A model generated the notes under the pieces. That model worked only from the letters and a program-made list of their open reading frames with translations. It made no database searches and had not been told where the DNA came from. A stretch of DNA of 64,000 bases. Source: Corythucha ciliata (taxonomy: Eukaryota > Arthropoda > Insecta > Hemiptera > Tingidae). Positions 44,470 to 57,179 of this stretch are shown piece after piece. The position numbers and the translations under genes are program-made. Numbering within the stretch: the first letter of the stretch is position 1; every line of letters starts with the position of its first letter. The stretch is from positions 15,376,001 to 15,440,000 of the forward strand of contig CM075937.1 of the NCBI GenBank assembly GCA_038030265.1, in the 5' to 3' direction.

Positions 44470-47075
44470 ATATACCTGCAAGATTATAGGTTATAGGAAC
44501 ACTTTTCAACAGATCAGTACTTGCACGTTAACTCCATCCTTTCCCGGAGAAAGCCCTAATAGTGAATTTATTGACCAAGGTCACATCCAAGGGCGCTATA
44601 ATGTCAGTATACTCTGCCTCACCGCCACGAAAATGGATGTGGAAAATAGAAATCGGATTAAATTAAACGACCAAAATGTCAAGACGCGCTGTAATGAGTT
44701 GGAAGGGTCTCCGGCCAACGCAGGAAACAAGCCAAGGCTATGTCATCCTCTCTGTTCCACCTCTAGACCCACCACCAACCCAGGCTCATCTCTTCTTTCT
44801 CACTTCCAGCCCCACCAACCCCTCCCAACCATCGCCCACTCGTACAAAACCCGTGGCCCTAACAGCAATCTCTAAACGCAATCTCGTTCCACCTCTTCTT
44901 GGGTTTCGTTCCCATCTCTTCCACCCTTGGCCCAACACTCTTCGTGTTTACATTTAATTTTATTTCTCCGCGATAATTAATTTACGCCTAAGATTAGTTC
45001 TATTAAGTCAGAGATTGTTTCCAAAGAGATCAAGGAAAAAGCGGGGTGAGAGGGGGGTTGGCCCAAGGAGAACAGAGGATGCATTTAAATTGGTTTTAAT
45101 ATTTTGTCAACAACGGTGGGAAAGAGGCTGATTGATTGCAGTTTCGGACGTGTAATCTAACAGCCCCCCCCCCTCTCTTTCACCTTTTTCAACATTAGTA
45201 TAGCGGTTGATCCCTTTTTGCCAGGAGAACCGTCAACAGGGAGGTCTCCACCCTCAGAATTAGTTTATAACATTTTGTAGTTCGTTCCCTGTTTGTTGCA
45301 TCAAATTAATTTGTATTAATAAGCGACCGAAAAATGAAATGAGACGGGCTCTAAAATGATGACCCAAATTGGACTCCCTCACCCTACCGTCGAACAGACA
45401 CCGTTCCACTCGCGGCGGGCTTTACACAGCTTAACAAGTTATCGACCTGTTTTCCATTTACTCAAAAAGATTAATTTTTCTAGAGTAAATCACCTCCAGA
45501 AAACGTGACAGTCGATACTTTAATTGAAGAAGGGATCGTCCTATTCAGACTCCTCAAAGAATTGGTTATTCGTCACACCATTAGTCACTTTGTAAAGGTT
45601 CCACCTAACCAAGTTCTCTGGAATACTTACGGAAATCACATTTTTTTTTTTTCATTTTGACTATATCATACCGCCTTTCAAGGATTGAAAATTAACGTTC
45701 CTGCCTTTAAGGCTGAGGCTTCCCTTGAATAAACAATATTTAATTTCTTTTTGGTGTTAAAAAGGTGTAGGGAGAGGAAGGACGGTTAATAACTTGGGAC
45801 TGCAACGTCTTTTCGCCTATACCATAAATATAAACGCGACATGACATCAAGTTTGTTTGTATCTGAGAAATTCTTCTTTCGTTTCTTGAGAGTTCCGAAG
45901 ACACCGAAAGAAAAAAAAAAACGGAAAAAACTAGGAGATGAAGGGCTGGTGCGGCTGCCTTGAGTAAAAAAAAAAGCCCTGCGTAGTGCGGGAGGGAGAA
46001 ATGGGAAGAAGGGAGCGAAACACGAAAAGGGAGGAAGAGAGGGGTAGTCTATCAAAAAGGGATCTGCCCCCCTTGCCAAAGGGCTGGGGAAAGGACGAAG
46101 CAATTTCAGGTTGAAAATTGAAAATGGATCGCGGATGTAGATAGGAGTCTTTTCCCAGCTCTCTCTTTCTCCCCTCCCCCCCCTAACCACTTCATCCCGC
46201 TTCCATCAACCCCTCGGACATTATGGCTTGGGGTAACTTTAACTTCTTATAACCGTTTTGATTTATTTTATTCCGTAAGTCTACTTCGCTCAAAGCCCAT
46301 TACTGCTTTTTCGTTTTCACCCCAACCCCTCAAAGTCCCATCACACCCGTCCCACCACAAAAAACCCCTCCACGGTTTCGCCAATATTAGTTTATAAACA
46401 CTGTTTCGCTTAAGCACTTATATCTCGAGCGTCATCTTCTCATTTTGTTTGCTTTTGGCTTCCTTTTCCTCCTTAAAGAAAACAACATCTCCTTTTCTTA
46501 ACCTTTCTTGAGCGGCTTCCAGAAGCTCTTTCACTTCTTTCTCGACTCCATTCTTTTTCGTGATGCGAATCAATTACTTAAACCAACCAGACAGAACGTT
46601 ATTTCTATGTATGTCTCGAAAAGGAGACCTCATTCTCCCCGCCACCCCACCACCCATAAATTCATTCCATTATTCTATTCATGACATAAAATGAAAAGAC
46701 ATCCCCGCAGTTATTTTAACTATAACTGAAGAAGAATACTGGACAGTCTTGTTCTCCACAAAAGCCTTCAAGAATGGAGTTTTTCCATTTGATCTTAACA
46801 AACAAAAAAAGTTAATGGAAAAACCGCAGAAGTAATTATAGAATTGAAAGAATTATGCACAACACATCACGCATCACAATATTTTCATCCACGCATACAT
46901 TTTGAATGGACATATAAGTGAATGACAACAGGGAATTCTGGAATTACAATTAGTTTTTCTGAGATTTTTTTGAAAAAGGCCCGGAAAAATCACGTCCTTT
47001 ACACTCTATAGAAAGGTCAAGTTCCCCCTCGAGCTGCACTTTATTCGACACGCCACTGCTGGTTTGTTTCACGGT
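44470..47075. other. Intergenic, no gene seen
   Basis: Unique DNA with C/T-rich tracts (44740-44940 and 46310-46370), C runs at about 45164 and 46177, and AT-rich stretches. The 134-codon minus-strand frame at 45786-46190 is dominated by Phe, Pro, Ser and Arg from purine-rich plus-strand DNA and is not considered a gene. Confidence 0.48.
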
Positions 47076-47079
47076 GGAC

Positions 47080-47930
47080 TGGGCAAAAAATCCCAAAACT
47101 AGGAATATTTTCAGAGGAATTAAGTCCCGAAAGTTGCAATGCCACGGGCATTCAGCCAAGAAACTTCCAATTCCGTACGAGGATTCGTCAAGTTCTGGGG
47201 ACTATTTGGGAGGGGTAGGTTCCGTCGCCCCCAAAAAGGCCCTGGAACTTGCAATTTAGCTTTATTTATGTAGATGTTGAAATTACAAGGCAATTCTTAA
47301 GAAGTCAGGGGCGGCTCGCCTAGAGCCCACGTGCACTGAAAAAGGCTCAGAAACTTATTATTTCCATAAAATATAGCCCCAAAACCTGCATGTTTGTGTA
47401 AATAAATAACACAAACTACCAATTTCGTGATCATTTGTACCCAAAACTTGCGAAATTTCGCGAGAATAATACAACAAACTTGAAATTTCACGTGTATATA
47501 AACCTGAAACTTCAAATTTCAAGACTATTCAGCCAGGAAAGTTCCAGATTCACAGATATAATAGCTCTAAAATGTAGCACTTTCACGGCTATTAGTCATA
47601 TTTTGAGCACTGTCGTGCCCGTCTCTAGAAAGAAGCCCCGAAACTTGCAAGTTCCACGAAAATAAATACCTAAAACTTGCGATTTAACGAATATCAGTCT
47701 GTAGACTTCAAAATCTAACGCTTTTCGTGAGACTTTGAGCGTTGAGGCGTGGTGGGCTCGGCTGACGCGCGTTGGTTCTAAAGAAATCAAGACGTGAAAC
47801 TTGCAATTTCAAAAATACTCAGCCAGAAACTTCCAAATTCGCAGATATCTAAGCTCTAAATAGTCGCAATTTTGCGGCTATTCGTCCGACTTGGACCACT
47901 CTTGTCAGGCGTGATCCGGGGGGGGGGGGG
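47080..47930 (-). repeat. Family D array, reverse, with linkers
   Basis: Units of AAAACTTGCAATTTCGCG type followed by AAAATAATACC recur at about 30 bp. GC-rich linkers resembling those at 36-38 kb (GCTATTAGTC, then GCACTGTCGTGCCCG; CGCTCGGCT-like words) occur near 47310, 47595, 47745 and 47885. The block ends with a 12-nt G run at about 47919. Confidence 0.82.
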
Positions 47931-47984
47931 CTTGAGCTCCCTTCCTTTGGGACCGCGCTCGATGAGGTTATAGACTGCATATTG

Positions 47985-48660
47985 TCATATTTACCAATTT
48001 TAGGGCGTGATTAGCAAGATTAACCATTTTACGCCACAAATGGTCAGTGAAAAGCCGGTGTGATATTTTCAGGGCGTGAATGGTCAGTTTTGCCGATTTT
48101 TAAGAGCGAGAATTGGCCAGTCTGGCTATTTTGAAAGCGTTAAATTGCCAGTAGGGCCATTTTCAAGGAGCAGTTCGTCAGTTTTGACATTTTGAGGAGC
48201 GATTATAGCCAGTTTAGACGTTTGGAAGAAATCAGTAAATCAGTCTCGTCAAGCCAAAGCCCACCCGAATAGTAAGTTTAGCCATTTTTGGCGCGCAAAT
48301 GGTCGATTTTGAAATTGTTCCGGGTAAGAATCGTCAGTTAAACCTTTTTTTTTAGAGCGGGAATCGCTAGTTCGGCTATTTTTAGCGCGCGAATGGTCGG
48401 TTTTTAGGCATTTGGAGTGCGGGAATCACCATCTTTTCAGGCATTTTCAAGGCTGCAAGAACCCTCAGTTATCTGTTTAATCATTTTTAGGGAGCGTGAA
48501 GTCAGTTTGGCTATTTTTAGAGCGCTAATTGCCAGTTTATCAATTTTTGAAGCGCGAATGATCAGTTTAGCAATTTTTAGGGCGTGAGTCGTCAGTTTTG
48601 CGATTTTGGGGCCCGATTATTCGGACAGTTTAGCTGTTTTTATGGCGGTGATTGCTTGTC
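47985..48660 (+). repeat. 30-bp tandem array, family B, forward
   Basis: GGGCGTGAATGGTCAGTTTTG followed by CCGATTTTTA and close variants repeat about 20 times. The block separates two reverse D blocks, as if B had been inserted into one D array or the D array had been broken by rearrangement. Confidence 0.88.
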
Positions 48661-48689
48661 CTTAGTGAAGCACACAATATCCTAAGCTC

Positions 48690-49680
48690 CTCCCTCGAGC
48701 AAATCCTGGATCCGCGTCTGGCTGTCGTGGCCGGCTCGAATGAGTTCTGCGGTCCGTAGAACAAAGCTCAAAAATGGCAAACTCGTGAGAAAACAAAAAA
48801 CACCAGAAACTACCACTTTCTCGAATGTTTAGCTCGCAACGTGCGAATTCACAGCGTTCAGCTCTTGGTCGATGAAATTTTGTGGCAATATTTGCCAGGC
48901 TTTGGGCGCTGTCGGAGCCGCATTCCACCGATTCACCGGATTCCGGATTCACTAATAAAAAAGCACCAAAACTTTTATTTTCGCGAGAAAAAAAAAACAG
49001 AAACTGGCGATTTCACGAAAAGTTTACGCAGAACAAAACTTCCAACTTCACGGTTAATTAGCTATTTGATGTTGCAATTTTGCGGCTATTCGTCAGATTT
49101 CAGGCACTGTCGTGGCCGACTAGCTTGTGTTCCGTGGTGACTGAAAAAAAGGCCTCGAAACTTGCAATTTCGCGAAAATAATGACCATAAACTAGCGATA
49201 TCGTGATTATTCAGCCCCAAAACCTGCAATTTCGCTAAAATTAATAACCTGGAAATGGATAAGCAATTTCGCTGATATTAATACCTGGAAATGGATGAGC
49301 AATTTCGCTGGATATCGCGAATAGGTCAGCGAGGAAAACTTCAAATCTCACAGATATTCGCCTCAAAAGTGTCGCGACTTCGCAATTCTATTTTCGTGGA
49401 TATATTGGCCTTCAAAAGTGTTGAAACTTTGCGCCTGTACGTCCGAATTTGCGGGCACAGCCATGGCCGGCTAGCACGGGATTCGCAATCATTGGGGGGA
49501 AAAAGACTTCAGATTTCGCATATTTTCAGCGATTCCAGACTTCGAGTGCTGTCGGGGCTGACTTGGCTCGTAAAGAAAAAAAAAAAAAAAAAGCCCGAGA
49601 CTCTTGAATTCTCTAAAATTAAGACGTAAAACTTGCGATATCGTGAGTATTCAACCTTAGTGGCCATTCGCCAGGCTTCT
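48690..49680 (-). repeat. Family D array, reverse, with linkers
   Basis: AAACTTGCAATTTCGCG-type units alternate with linkers of the form GGCACTGTCGTGGCCGAC, then TAGCTTG (near 48720, 48905, 49100, 49455, 49545 and 49670). A local 38-bp tandem duplication containing ACCTGGAAATGGAT lies at 49243-49320. Confidence 0.85.
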
Positions 49681-49799
49681 AGTGATAACTGAACAGGCTT
49701 TTTTCAATTTCAGCCGTTATTTTAGCATTGCTGCCCCCGCTACTAGCCAGTGGCACCGAAACGGTTCCAAAGTGGTGTAGCAGAACTCAAAAAGTACCG

Positions 49800-50200
49800 A
49801 CTCACACGTATATGAAGAAAAACAGCTATTCGCAGCTGAAATTGAGAAAAATCTCTATTTAGTGGCTTAAATATATATAAAAAAAAAACACCGCTAATTT
49901 GTGGCTAACATTGAGAGAACACAACTTCGTAGCTTCTAAAATCAAATTTTTGGCTAAAATATAAAAAAACGCTAATTCAGGGCCAAAATTGAATAAAATG
50001 GCTAGCTAATTCACGAGAGTAAAATTAAAACAAATCCAAATAACTAATGCGCGGCAGAAATTGAGAAACACGTTAATTCGCGGCTAAAATTGAAACAAAG
50101 TGCTAATTCGCGGATATAGTGCAGAAAAACGCCAATAAACGGGCAAAATTGAGAGAAATTGCAAATCAGCGACTAAACTGAAGAAAAATTCACCAGTTCT
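49800..50200 (+). repeat. 30-bp tandem array, family A, forward
   Basis: Well-preserved A units at 50040-50160 (for example CGCGGCTAAAATTGAAAC) are found at close to 30-bp spacing. Confidence 0.85.
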
Positions 50201-50229
50201 TGAGGCCACCAGCACAGCAGGGTATTTGA

Positions 50230-50975
50230 AGGCAATTTAGCTGCTGAAATAAGGAACTGCAAATTTCGTCCTCTGAGCTGTGAAATTCGTCCTTAAAACT
50301 GTCAATTTTGACAGGGAAATGTAAATTTCGTCCAGGAAATGTCAATTTCGTCATTCAAAAGTGTGTACATTTTGTCCTTGGAACTGTCACTTTTGCCCGA
50401 TAAATGTCAATTTTGTTATTGCAAACTGACAATTTCGTCTTCTACACTGCCAATTTCGTCCTTAAAACTGTCTATTTTGTCCTCCGGGCTGTTAAATTTG
50501 TCCTTGAAACTGTCAATTTCGTCCCCAAAAGGTCAATTTCGTCATTCAAACTGTCAATTTGGTAATTCAAAACTGTAAATTTAGTCCCGGAAATTATCAA
50601 TAGACATTTGTCCCGGAAACTGTCTATTTTGGCCGAGAAACTGCCAATTTTGTCTTCGAAACTGTCAAGCTCGTCGTCGAAACTTTCAATTTTGTCATTT
50701 AAACAGTCGATTTTGTTCTTTGGAACTGTCAATTTCGTCCCAAGAACTACCAATGACATTTGTCCCTGAAACTGTTTGTTTTATTTTAGAAACTGCCAAT
50801 TTCCCCTGGGAACTGTCAATTTAGTCCTGAAACTCAATTTCGTCCAATAAACTGTCAGTTTCGATCGAGAAACTGTAAATTTCGTCTTATCATCTGTTAA
50901 TTTGTCCTGGAAACTGCCAATTTTACCCTTGAAGTGGTCGATTTTGACGTTCAAAATTGGCAAACTATAAATTCT
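50230..50975 (+). repeat. 21-bp tandem array, family E
   Basis: GAAACTGTCAATTTCGTCCT and variants repeat at close to 21 bp over 740 bp, the best-preserved short-period array in the window. Variation is mostly at the TTCGTCC part (TTTGTCC, TTGGTCC). Because 21 is seven codons, the minus strand translates into heptads of the type KIDSFED over 95 and 60 codons (50472-50759 and 50781-50963). I treat this as a consequence of the period and discuss it under findings. Confidence 0.92.
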
Positions 50976-51214
50976 CCTACATTACTGTCAATTTTCTCTT
51001 AAGAAAGTTTCAAATTGTTGTGGAAACTGATTATACCAGTGAAAAATCGGAAATTGAGCCTCTGGAGCCCCTAAACATAGACTTCAATGTTATTATTTAT
51101 CACCTCCGAGATCACGGACCCCCCCCCCCCCTAGAGAAGTGTAGCTGCTGCTACACCTTAGATATAGTGGATATAGTGTCAGTGCTACTCCTTTTAGCCA
51201 TCTTGCTGAATCGT

Positions 51215-51545
51215 TTCTCAATTTGAATCGCGAATTTTACGTTTTCTCATAACTCATTTCAAATTAAATAGCCCAACTCAGGGCTAAAATTTTTTTTCAA
51301 AGTGCTCATTTAGGCTAAAAAATGACCACTTGTTCTCGAATTAGCGCTTATACTACGCCTCAATTTCACCTGCGCGTCAGCGTTTATAATCGATGAGTCA
51401 TTTGTCTTCTTCGCTGCAAAGAAGCGCTTTGCTTCAATTTTAGTCGGTAATTAGAGCTTTGTTCAAATGTTAGTCTTGAATTAACGCTTTTCCTCAATTT
51501 TAGCCGCGTATTAGTGTTTTTTTCTGAATTTTAGCTGTGAAGCGA
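51215..51545 (-). repeat. Family A array, reverse
   Basis: TTTTAGCCGCGTATTAGTG and similar units from 51215 to 51545 are in reverse orientation, so the E array is bracketed by A blocks pointing towards each other. Confidence 0.8.
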
Positions 51546-54500
51546 CTTTGCCAAAAATTACGATTTTTTCAGTGGAACATCGGAACATTTCGGGCCAAAG
51601 TTCGATATTTACAACTGAAAAAATGTTACTTTCATAACGATAAAAGACAAAGTTTAGGTTTTTTATATTCTAAAACCTTAAAGTTTGATGTTATCTTTAA
51701 AGTAAAGTGTTAGCATTTCTGTTATAATGCCAGTCATTCACGAATTACTGTTTTTAACGAAGGGACTTTCCGTTACGCCTGGAATAACAAACCTTTTTTT
51801 TCTCGTTTCAACAAATTATCACCTTTTTTGGGCTCCTTTTTATCCCTATCCCCCGGATCCCACGGTGTTAATAATTATGTACGTTTTTTCTGAAAAAAAA
51901 GACGTCCCTAATGAGCGTTACCCTGATGACAAAATGTCGCCAATTAACGTGACCGTGTTTTTTCTCTCCCTCTCTTTCTTGAGTCTGTCTTCCTGCTGAT
52001 TATTATTGACAGAGGCTTTAACAGTGTGAATAAGGTGAAAAAGTAGGGAGAACGGTCGCTGGTAACTAAGTAGAAAAAGAAAGGTGCTTTTATTGTTGAG
52101 TCAACAATTGGCGTCATTAGACGAATGGTGTGTTATTAGTGGATGGGCAATTGTGAATTGGGAGACTTCGTCGGAAAGCACCCTTCGCCTCCTCACCCTC
52201 CCTCTTTGCTCACACACTCACACCTTGGGTAACGATCTGTAATTAACAACATAACGAGAGCAAGCATTGGATAGAGGGGAAACCAGTAGGGGGGCTAAGG
52301 TGACGCGGTGAATAAGGGGAAGGGGTGAGGTTGTTAGTCTTGAAGGCGACTCGCCAATCAGCTCCCACCCTCCCTCCTTCCATGCCATTCACCATTATCA
52401 TCAAACCTTAATCCCCTCTGGTACTGACTATATATACACCTTTAAGGGGCCTTTAAAAACACAGTGGGTTGTGCCGGAGGTTTTTACGGGAAGGGGGAGA
52501 GGAGACGCAGAGCAAAGAGCGTGTGTAATGAGACCCTTCCGCAATTCCCTAAAGGGAGGGAAAAAACTCAACGAAGCCCTTTTTAGAACCATCGTATCTC
52601 TATAACAACGTCTTATTAAAACATGCGAGAGCGTTTTTTTCCTCCTTTCAACTCTCTAAGGGGCCGAGTGGGTCGAACGAAAGATGAAAACATTTTAGCC
52701 CTTAGTTCGTCAATCACAAAACAATCAAATTTCACACTGCCCCCCCTCACCTACAGACTCAACTTTGGAGATCCTGTCGGAGAGGGGATGGATCTAAAAA
52801 TAATTCATAGTTCTAATTTTTAAAGAGGGCTCCTTCCAATACGTTCTAGAAACTACTCCATAAAATTAATGACAAAAACTCTGGAATTTTAACGAGGTTT
52901 TTCTAATTTTTAAATCGATTCTCCGCTCTTTGCCCTAACGTCACATTTTTTTTTTTTTTTTTTTTTTCGGATTTTTTCATTAATTCAGAAACTCTTTTTC
53001 GACCAGCACGTGTGTGAATGTGGGAAAGAAGAGTGACGGTGGTGGGAGTGGAGTTAATTTAATTCTATAGCAAGCTTGTCCGCGAAATTTGTAGGAGATA
53101 ATCCGGTGGTTGGAAGAGGAAGCCGATAATGACCAATATTTCTCCCCTATTTACGATAAGACACGTTTCATTGCCCCCCCCCCCACGAATAAAAACTCTT
53201 AATTAAAAACCTTTGAATTATGTTCATTTGTTTGTCGCACGCATTATGTCGATACGAGGACCTTCAAAGGACAAAATAATGAAAGCACTCTTCAACTTTA
53301 CAGAGTTTTTCTATCACGCGATATTGCCCTTCATTCCTCTTGTCAACATCACACTGACGACAAATTAAATAAGCGGTTCGTGCAGCTTATTGGGTCTGAA
53401 ATTTGAAACAAAATATGTACATAATATATTTTTGGATAAACGCTTTAACGAGCCCTATAGAAAACGTGATGAGTATACACGCCTTCTAAAGAATGTAATG
53501 TTGGTGAGTGGTGGGAGGGGGTCCTCAGATCACGTTTTGTCCCTGTCAAACCATGGAATCACCCCCCCCCCCGCCCCTTACCGAGAAAAAAGGATTTATT
53601 GGTTTCGCTCACCCGTTCTGAAGATAATTCACTCGTTATGAAAAATGAATGGAAACTAGAGAAAAATTTGTTTACAGAGGAAAATGGGCCGGAAACCTTT
53701 GCCTTTCCGCCCTCCCCGCCGTCACGAAAAGTGGAGCTACCCGTTTGGAATATTGCTGTTTTCATCTCCCAGCAATTATTCATACAAAAAAAAAAAAAAA
53801 AATCGGCTTCAGAGGTTGTGAAATAAGCCCGTCAGCGTCGTCGTCGTTATTGTTTTCATGAATGAAGGCAAGGCTTCTACTACGCCACCCCTTTCCCCCT
53901 CTCCCATCTCACGATCATCATCGTCTTTCGCGGTGCAACCTATTTCCACCCAATAACAAACGACTCCCCCTTCTTTCTTGCTTAGGCATAAGCGTTCTTT
54001 GATTGTTTTTTTGCTCGAATGAACTGTGAAATTGAAAATGAAATTAAAGTTAAAATTAAAATTAACGATGGAAACATTAATTTTACGGTGTACTAGAATT
54101 TTTTTTTAGAAAATTGTCTCAACAATAATTGTTTTTTTAGGCAGGCAAATCAACTTTGTTTTTGGGTAATATTGGGGTGGGAAAAAAGCCATTGAAGATG
54201 CTTCTTACCGGGTTGTTGTGAAGGATTTGCGAGCCTCGTTTCCGTCGTGGTAATCATATCACGTGCACATTGGAAAGGATCAAACGTTTAATGAACGCTC
54301 ACTTTTCAAACTCGAATTATTCGGAAAAACAGATCGAACGCCAAACATTCGCTCAATTTTAGACAACAACTTCCAAAAAAGCCGTCTTCTCGATCAACCG
54401 AAAACACGGGTCGCGCGTCGCGAGCCAGAGTGACGAGCCTGAGAGACGTCGAAAGTGGAAGTCTCTTCTCCGCCCCGCCAAATCCCCTTTCACGTTCCAT

Positions 54501-55510
54501 CCACTCGGTGCTGTACCAGAAAGAGGGATGGATGAGTCGCGAGGGGGTGAACTCCTCTGTGTGTTGTTGTCTAGAACGCTTGCGCCGACGGCTCGTGCCG
54601 GTTTCCTTTTTCCACCCTCCGCCACATCGAGACCATCCGACCCTTTTTCGTTTTATTCGGCCACCAACCCACCTCCCTCAATCCCTTACCCTGACAGCTA
54701 AATGAGATTACTTTTATACACCCCCCTCAACCTCATCCACCACACTCATAGCTAGAACGTGAAACAGGGAGGGGTGATACGGGTTGTGGAGGGGGGGGAG
54801 CTCATCATTTCCCTTCCCCTGACCCTTCTTCCAAACGCTCGGCGCCTCCACCAAACCACCACCCCTGGACTGGCCTTTCCATCCACAAACTCACCCCCCT
54901 CCCCCTGTTTTCATCCCCTCATCCAAAGCTTTCGCAAACCCCCGCAGAAATTGCCTGGGTTAATTATAATTATGTTATTGATTTTCTAGATTGTCGACGA
55001 AGCGAGGATTGCTTTTTCTTCTTATAATACAGCCCCTTCTCACTCCGTTCTTGCTAGAGCCATGTCGGGAGAGCTCTTATTAAAAAATAATGTTTTCGCA
55101 ACGGGTAGTAAACCCCTTCCCCCACCATCGTCATTTTCTTCCCTTTACAGGCACAGAGTATGACAAAGCGTGTTAATTAAAGTGAGCATTAATTAAGTAA
55201 ACTCACGAAAGGGGGTGGAGAGGCCGAGAGATGTTTGGAGCAATTAGGCGAGGGCAAAATAGCGAACAGCTTCGCTTCTCATCCCTCTCTTTTTCCTCTA
55301 AAGAGATCTTGGCGTTTTTTTGGTGCCCACGATGGAAGGAAGGGAGATTTTTGTAAAGAATAAAATAAATCACTGGCAGACAGCGTACCGTATGAGCGTC
55401 TTCAATTTTTCCCCTTCCAGTGTGTGAAGCGTGATGCCCGGGTTGACTGTGTCGAAAATTAATGAACGCCCCCCCCCCCTCAACCACCACAGTATAAAAA
55501 TTTTCATCTT
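51546..55510. other. Unique intergenic block
   Basis: Unique DNA with a T23 run (52947-52968) and C runs near 53175, 53562 and 55469. From about 54230 to 54680 the sequence is markedly CpG-rich (for example GGGTCGCGCGTCGCGAGCC near 54408), which could mark an unmethylated promoter, but no gene start could be tied to it. Confidence 0.4.
52429..52466 (+). promoter_or_regulatory. TATA- and initiator-like pair
   Basis: TATATATA at 52429-52436 is followed after about 27 nt by ACAGTG (52461-52466), close to the arthropod initiator TCAGT at the usual TATA-to-start distance of about 30 nt. No confident coding region follows (a 66-codon frame at 52623-52823 is unrecognised), so this remains a motif coincidence until transcription is shown. 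Confidence 0.15.
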
Positions 55511-55664
55511 GACTTGCTCGGGTTTGAGACGCACAGAGCCCACAATTGTAGTGACTGCCATCTGCCCTTGAACGTCAGATTAGACGACCCAGAAATACAG
55601 TTGAGAGAAGTGAGAAAGCTAGACTCGTCGATTCGGTTTTTGGAGTCAGAAAAATCCCGCGAAA

Positions 55665-55930
55665 GTGGTTTTTTGGGTGAGCCAGTCACTCAATTTTTTT
55701 TTTTTTGGTTTTGAATGGGCCAACCCCATAAAATTATATGTTTTTGATAGGAGCTGGACCCGCGAAATTGATATTTAGTATGAGCCAATACTCCGAGACT
55801 CTTGATTTTGGTGTGACCAACCGAAGTTGGTTTCTTAGAGAATCAACACAGAAAACTTTGGTTTCAAATGGGTCAACAGCCCGGAATATAGTTTTTTTCC
55901 AAGTTGCGAGACTGTTCCATTCCATTAGCT
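55665..55930 (+). repeat. 30-bp tandem array, family C, forward
   Basis: GGTGAGCCAGTCACTCAATT, GGGCCAACCCCATAAAATT and GGAGCTGGACCCGCGAAATT mark successive units. The preceding 150 bp (55514-55664) is unique with an open plus-strand frame of unknown meaning. Confidence 0.75.
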
Positions 55931-56094
55931 TCCGCTAGAAAGGCATCCCGCTCTCCCATGTATTCGTCTCCGACTGTTAGCCAAAATGGTGGATGAACAG
56001 GTTTACGTGTCTCATCAAAAGTCAAGTTTAGTGATACCTATATTATCTGTTTCTATTCCCGGAACGTAATGTAAACCCGTTAAAATGGTGTATA

Positions 56095-56660
56095 GCGAGT
56101 AAGATTCGCGACATTTGTTTTGCGAAAGAGACAAATCGGTGGAGTTTACTCTTTTCCAAGAAGCCAAAAGCAGAAATCGGGTCTCATTGGGAATTCTGCC
56201 CCAGGCAATGATTTAGGTCAAGGGCATCCACTGGTTAGGGCCACTGAGCATGATTTTGACTGATTAAAAACGATTTTCGCGACACAGGTTTGCCTGTAGG
56301 TATGAATATCAATTCCGTGGCTTTCACTGTCACGAATGCATAATTTAACGCTGTTGACCGATTATAAATCAAATTCGCGACGTTAGGTAATTTTCAATGG
56401 CGATTTTACGGTTCTAACTCTTTTTGAAAAAAATAATTTCGTAGGAGTAGTTCACTCAAAAAACAAATCGAGTTCGAATTCTTCAAAAATGAAATTTTGT
56501 GGAGTTGGCTCGTCAGGTGCAACGTCGCCAAGTGGAAAAAAAAAAAAAAAAATGTCACGTGGGCTTGGCTAATTAAAAACCGATTCCTCAGAGCAATGGC
56601 TTGCGATGAAAATCAATTTCGCGGGTTTCGCCGCATCAAAAATTCAAAGATTCAATAAAA
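56095..56660 (-). repeat. 30-bp tandem array, family C, reverse
   Basis: TTCGCGGGTTTCGCCGCATC, GTGGAGTTGGCTCGTC and similar units occur in the reverse orientation, so C blocks on both strands lie within 1 kb. An A18 run is at about 56535-56552. Confidence 0.7.
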
Positions 56661-56862
56661 ATCTAATTCCCTGGGCTTGCTCAGCCTGTCCTTTGTTCGT
56701 ACGTGAAAATGAGTTTTGCTATGCGGTCGGACAGCGGTATTGGCTCATTTCGACGATTTTCAGCCCATTCGACCTAGGGCCGTAGTTGGAGTTGTCGGGA
56801 AAAACTCACGTGATATGGTTGCTATGGCGAGAAGATTTGTATTTCTGGTGTATCGTCACACA

Positions 56863-57096
56863 CCTGGGGCCCTATTCAGAAACGTCAGGAAAAATGCCGC
56901 AAGTGTGGTTGCTATGGCGGGATAATGTTATTTCTTACTCGGAGTCCTTGGATCCCGCTTGCGGCATGTTTTCACGATAGGGCAAAAATGCCGCAAGCGG
57001 GATCCGGGGAGGGACGCCTAATAAGAAATAATTTTATCCCGCCATAGCAACCGCTTTTTGCAGCATTTTCACACGGCTTCGGAATACGGCCCCAGG
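56863..57096. mobile_element. 234-bp fold-back MITE with a partial neighbour copy
   Basis: The element starts CCTGGGGCCCTATTCAGAA and ends with the complement-like sequence TTCGGAATACGGCCCCAGG. Inner segments also pair (GGTTGCTATGGCGGGATAA with TTATCCCGCCATAGCAACC; ATGCCGCAAG-type words), making nearly the whole element a hairpin. Immediately to the left, 56774-56840 (CCTAGGGCCG ... GGTTGCTATGGCGAGAAGAT) is a second, diverged left half. No clear target duplication or transposase is seen. Confidence 0.72.
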
Positions 57097-57179
57097 CGAC
57101 AGTTTTTTCCACGACATCTCTAACTTAGGGGCCCTGGAGAATGGAAAGTTGTAGGTAAACAGCAAATAATCTAGCTAAA

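Noticed and set aside
45786..46190. 134-codon minus-strand frame
   Set aside because: The composition is dominated by Phe, Pro, Ser and Arg from purine-rich DNA, with no recognisable domain.
50472..50963. Coiled-coil protein gene on the minus strand
   Set aside because: The heptads follow automatically from the 21-bp unit. There is no splice or promoter evidence and the units drift as freely as in non-coding arrays.
54359..54625. 88-codon minus-strand frame in the CpG-rich segment
   Set aside because: The frame has no ATG at its beginning (GTG only), and the plus strand is open over the same interval.
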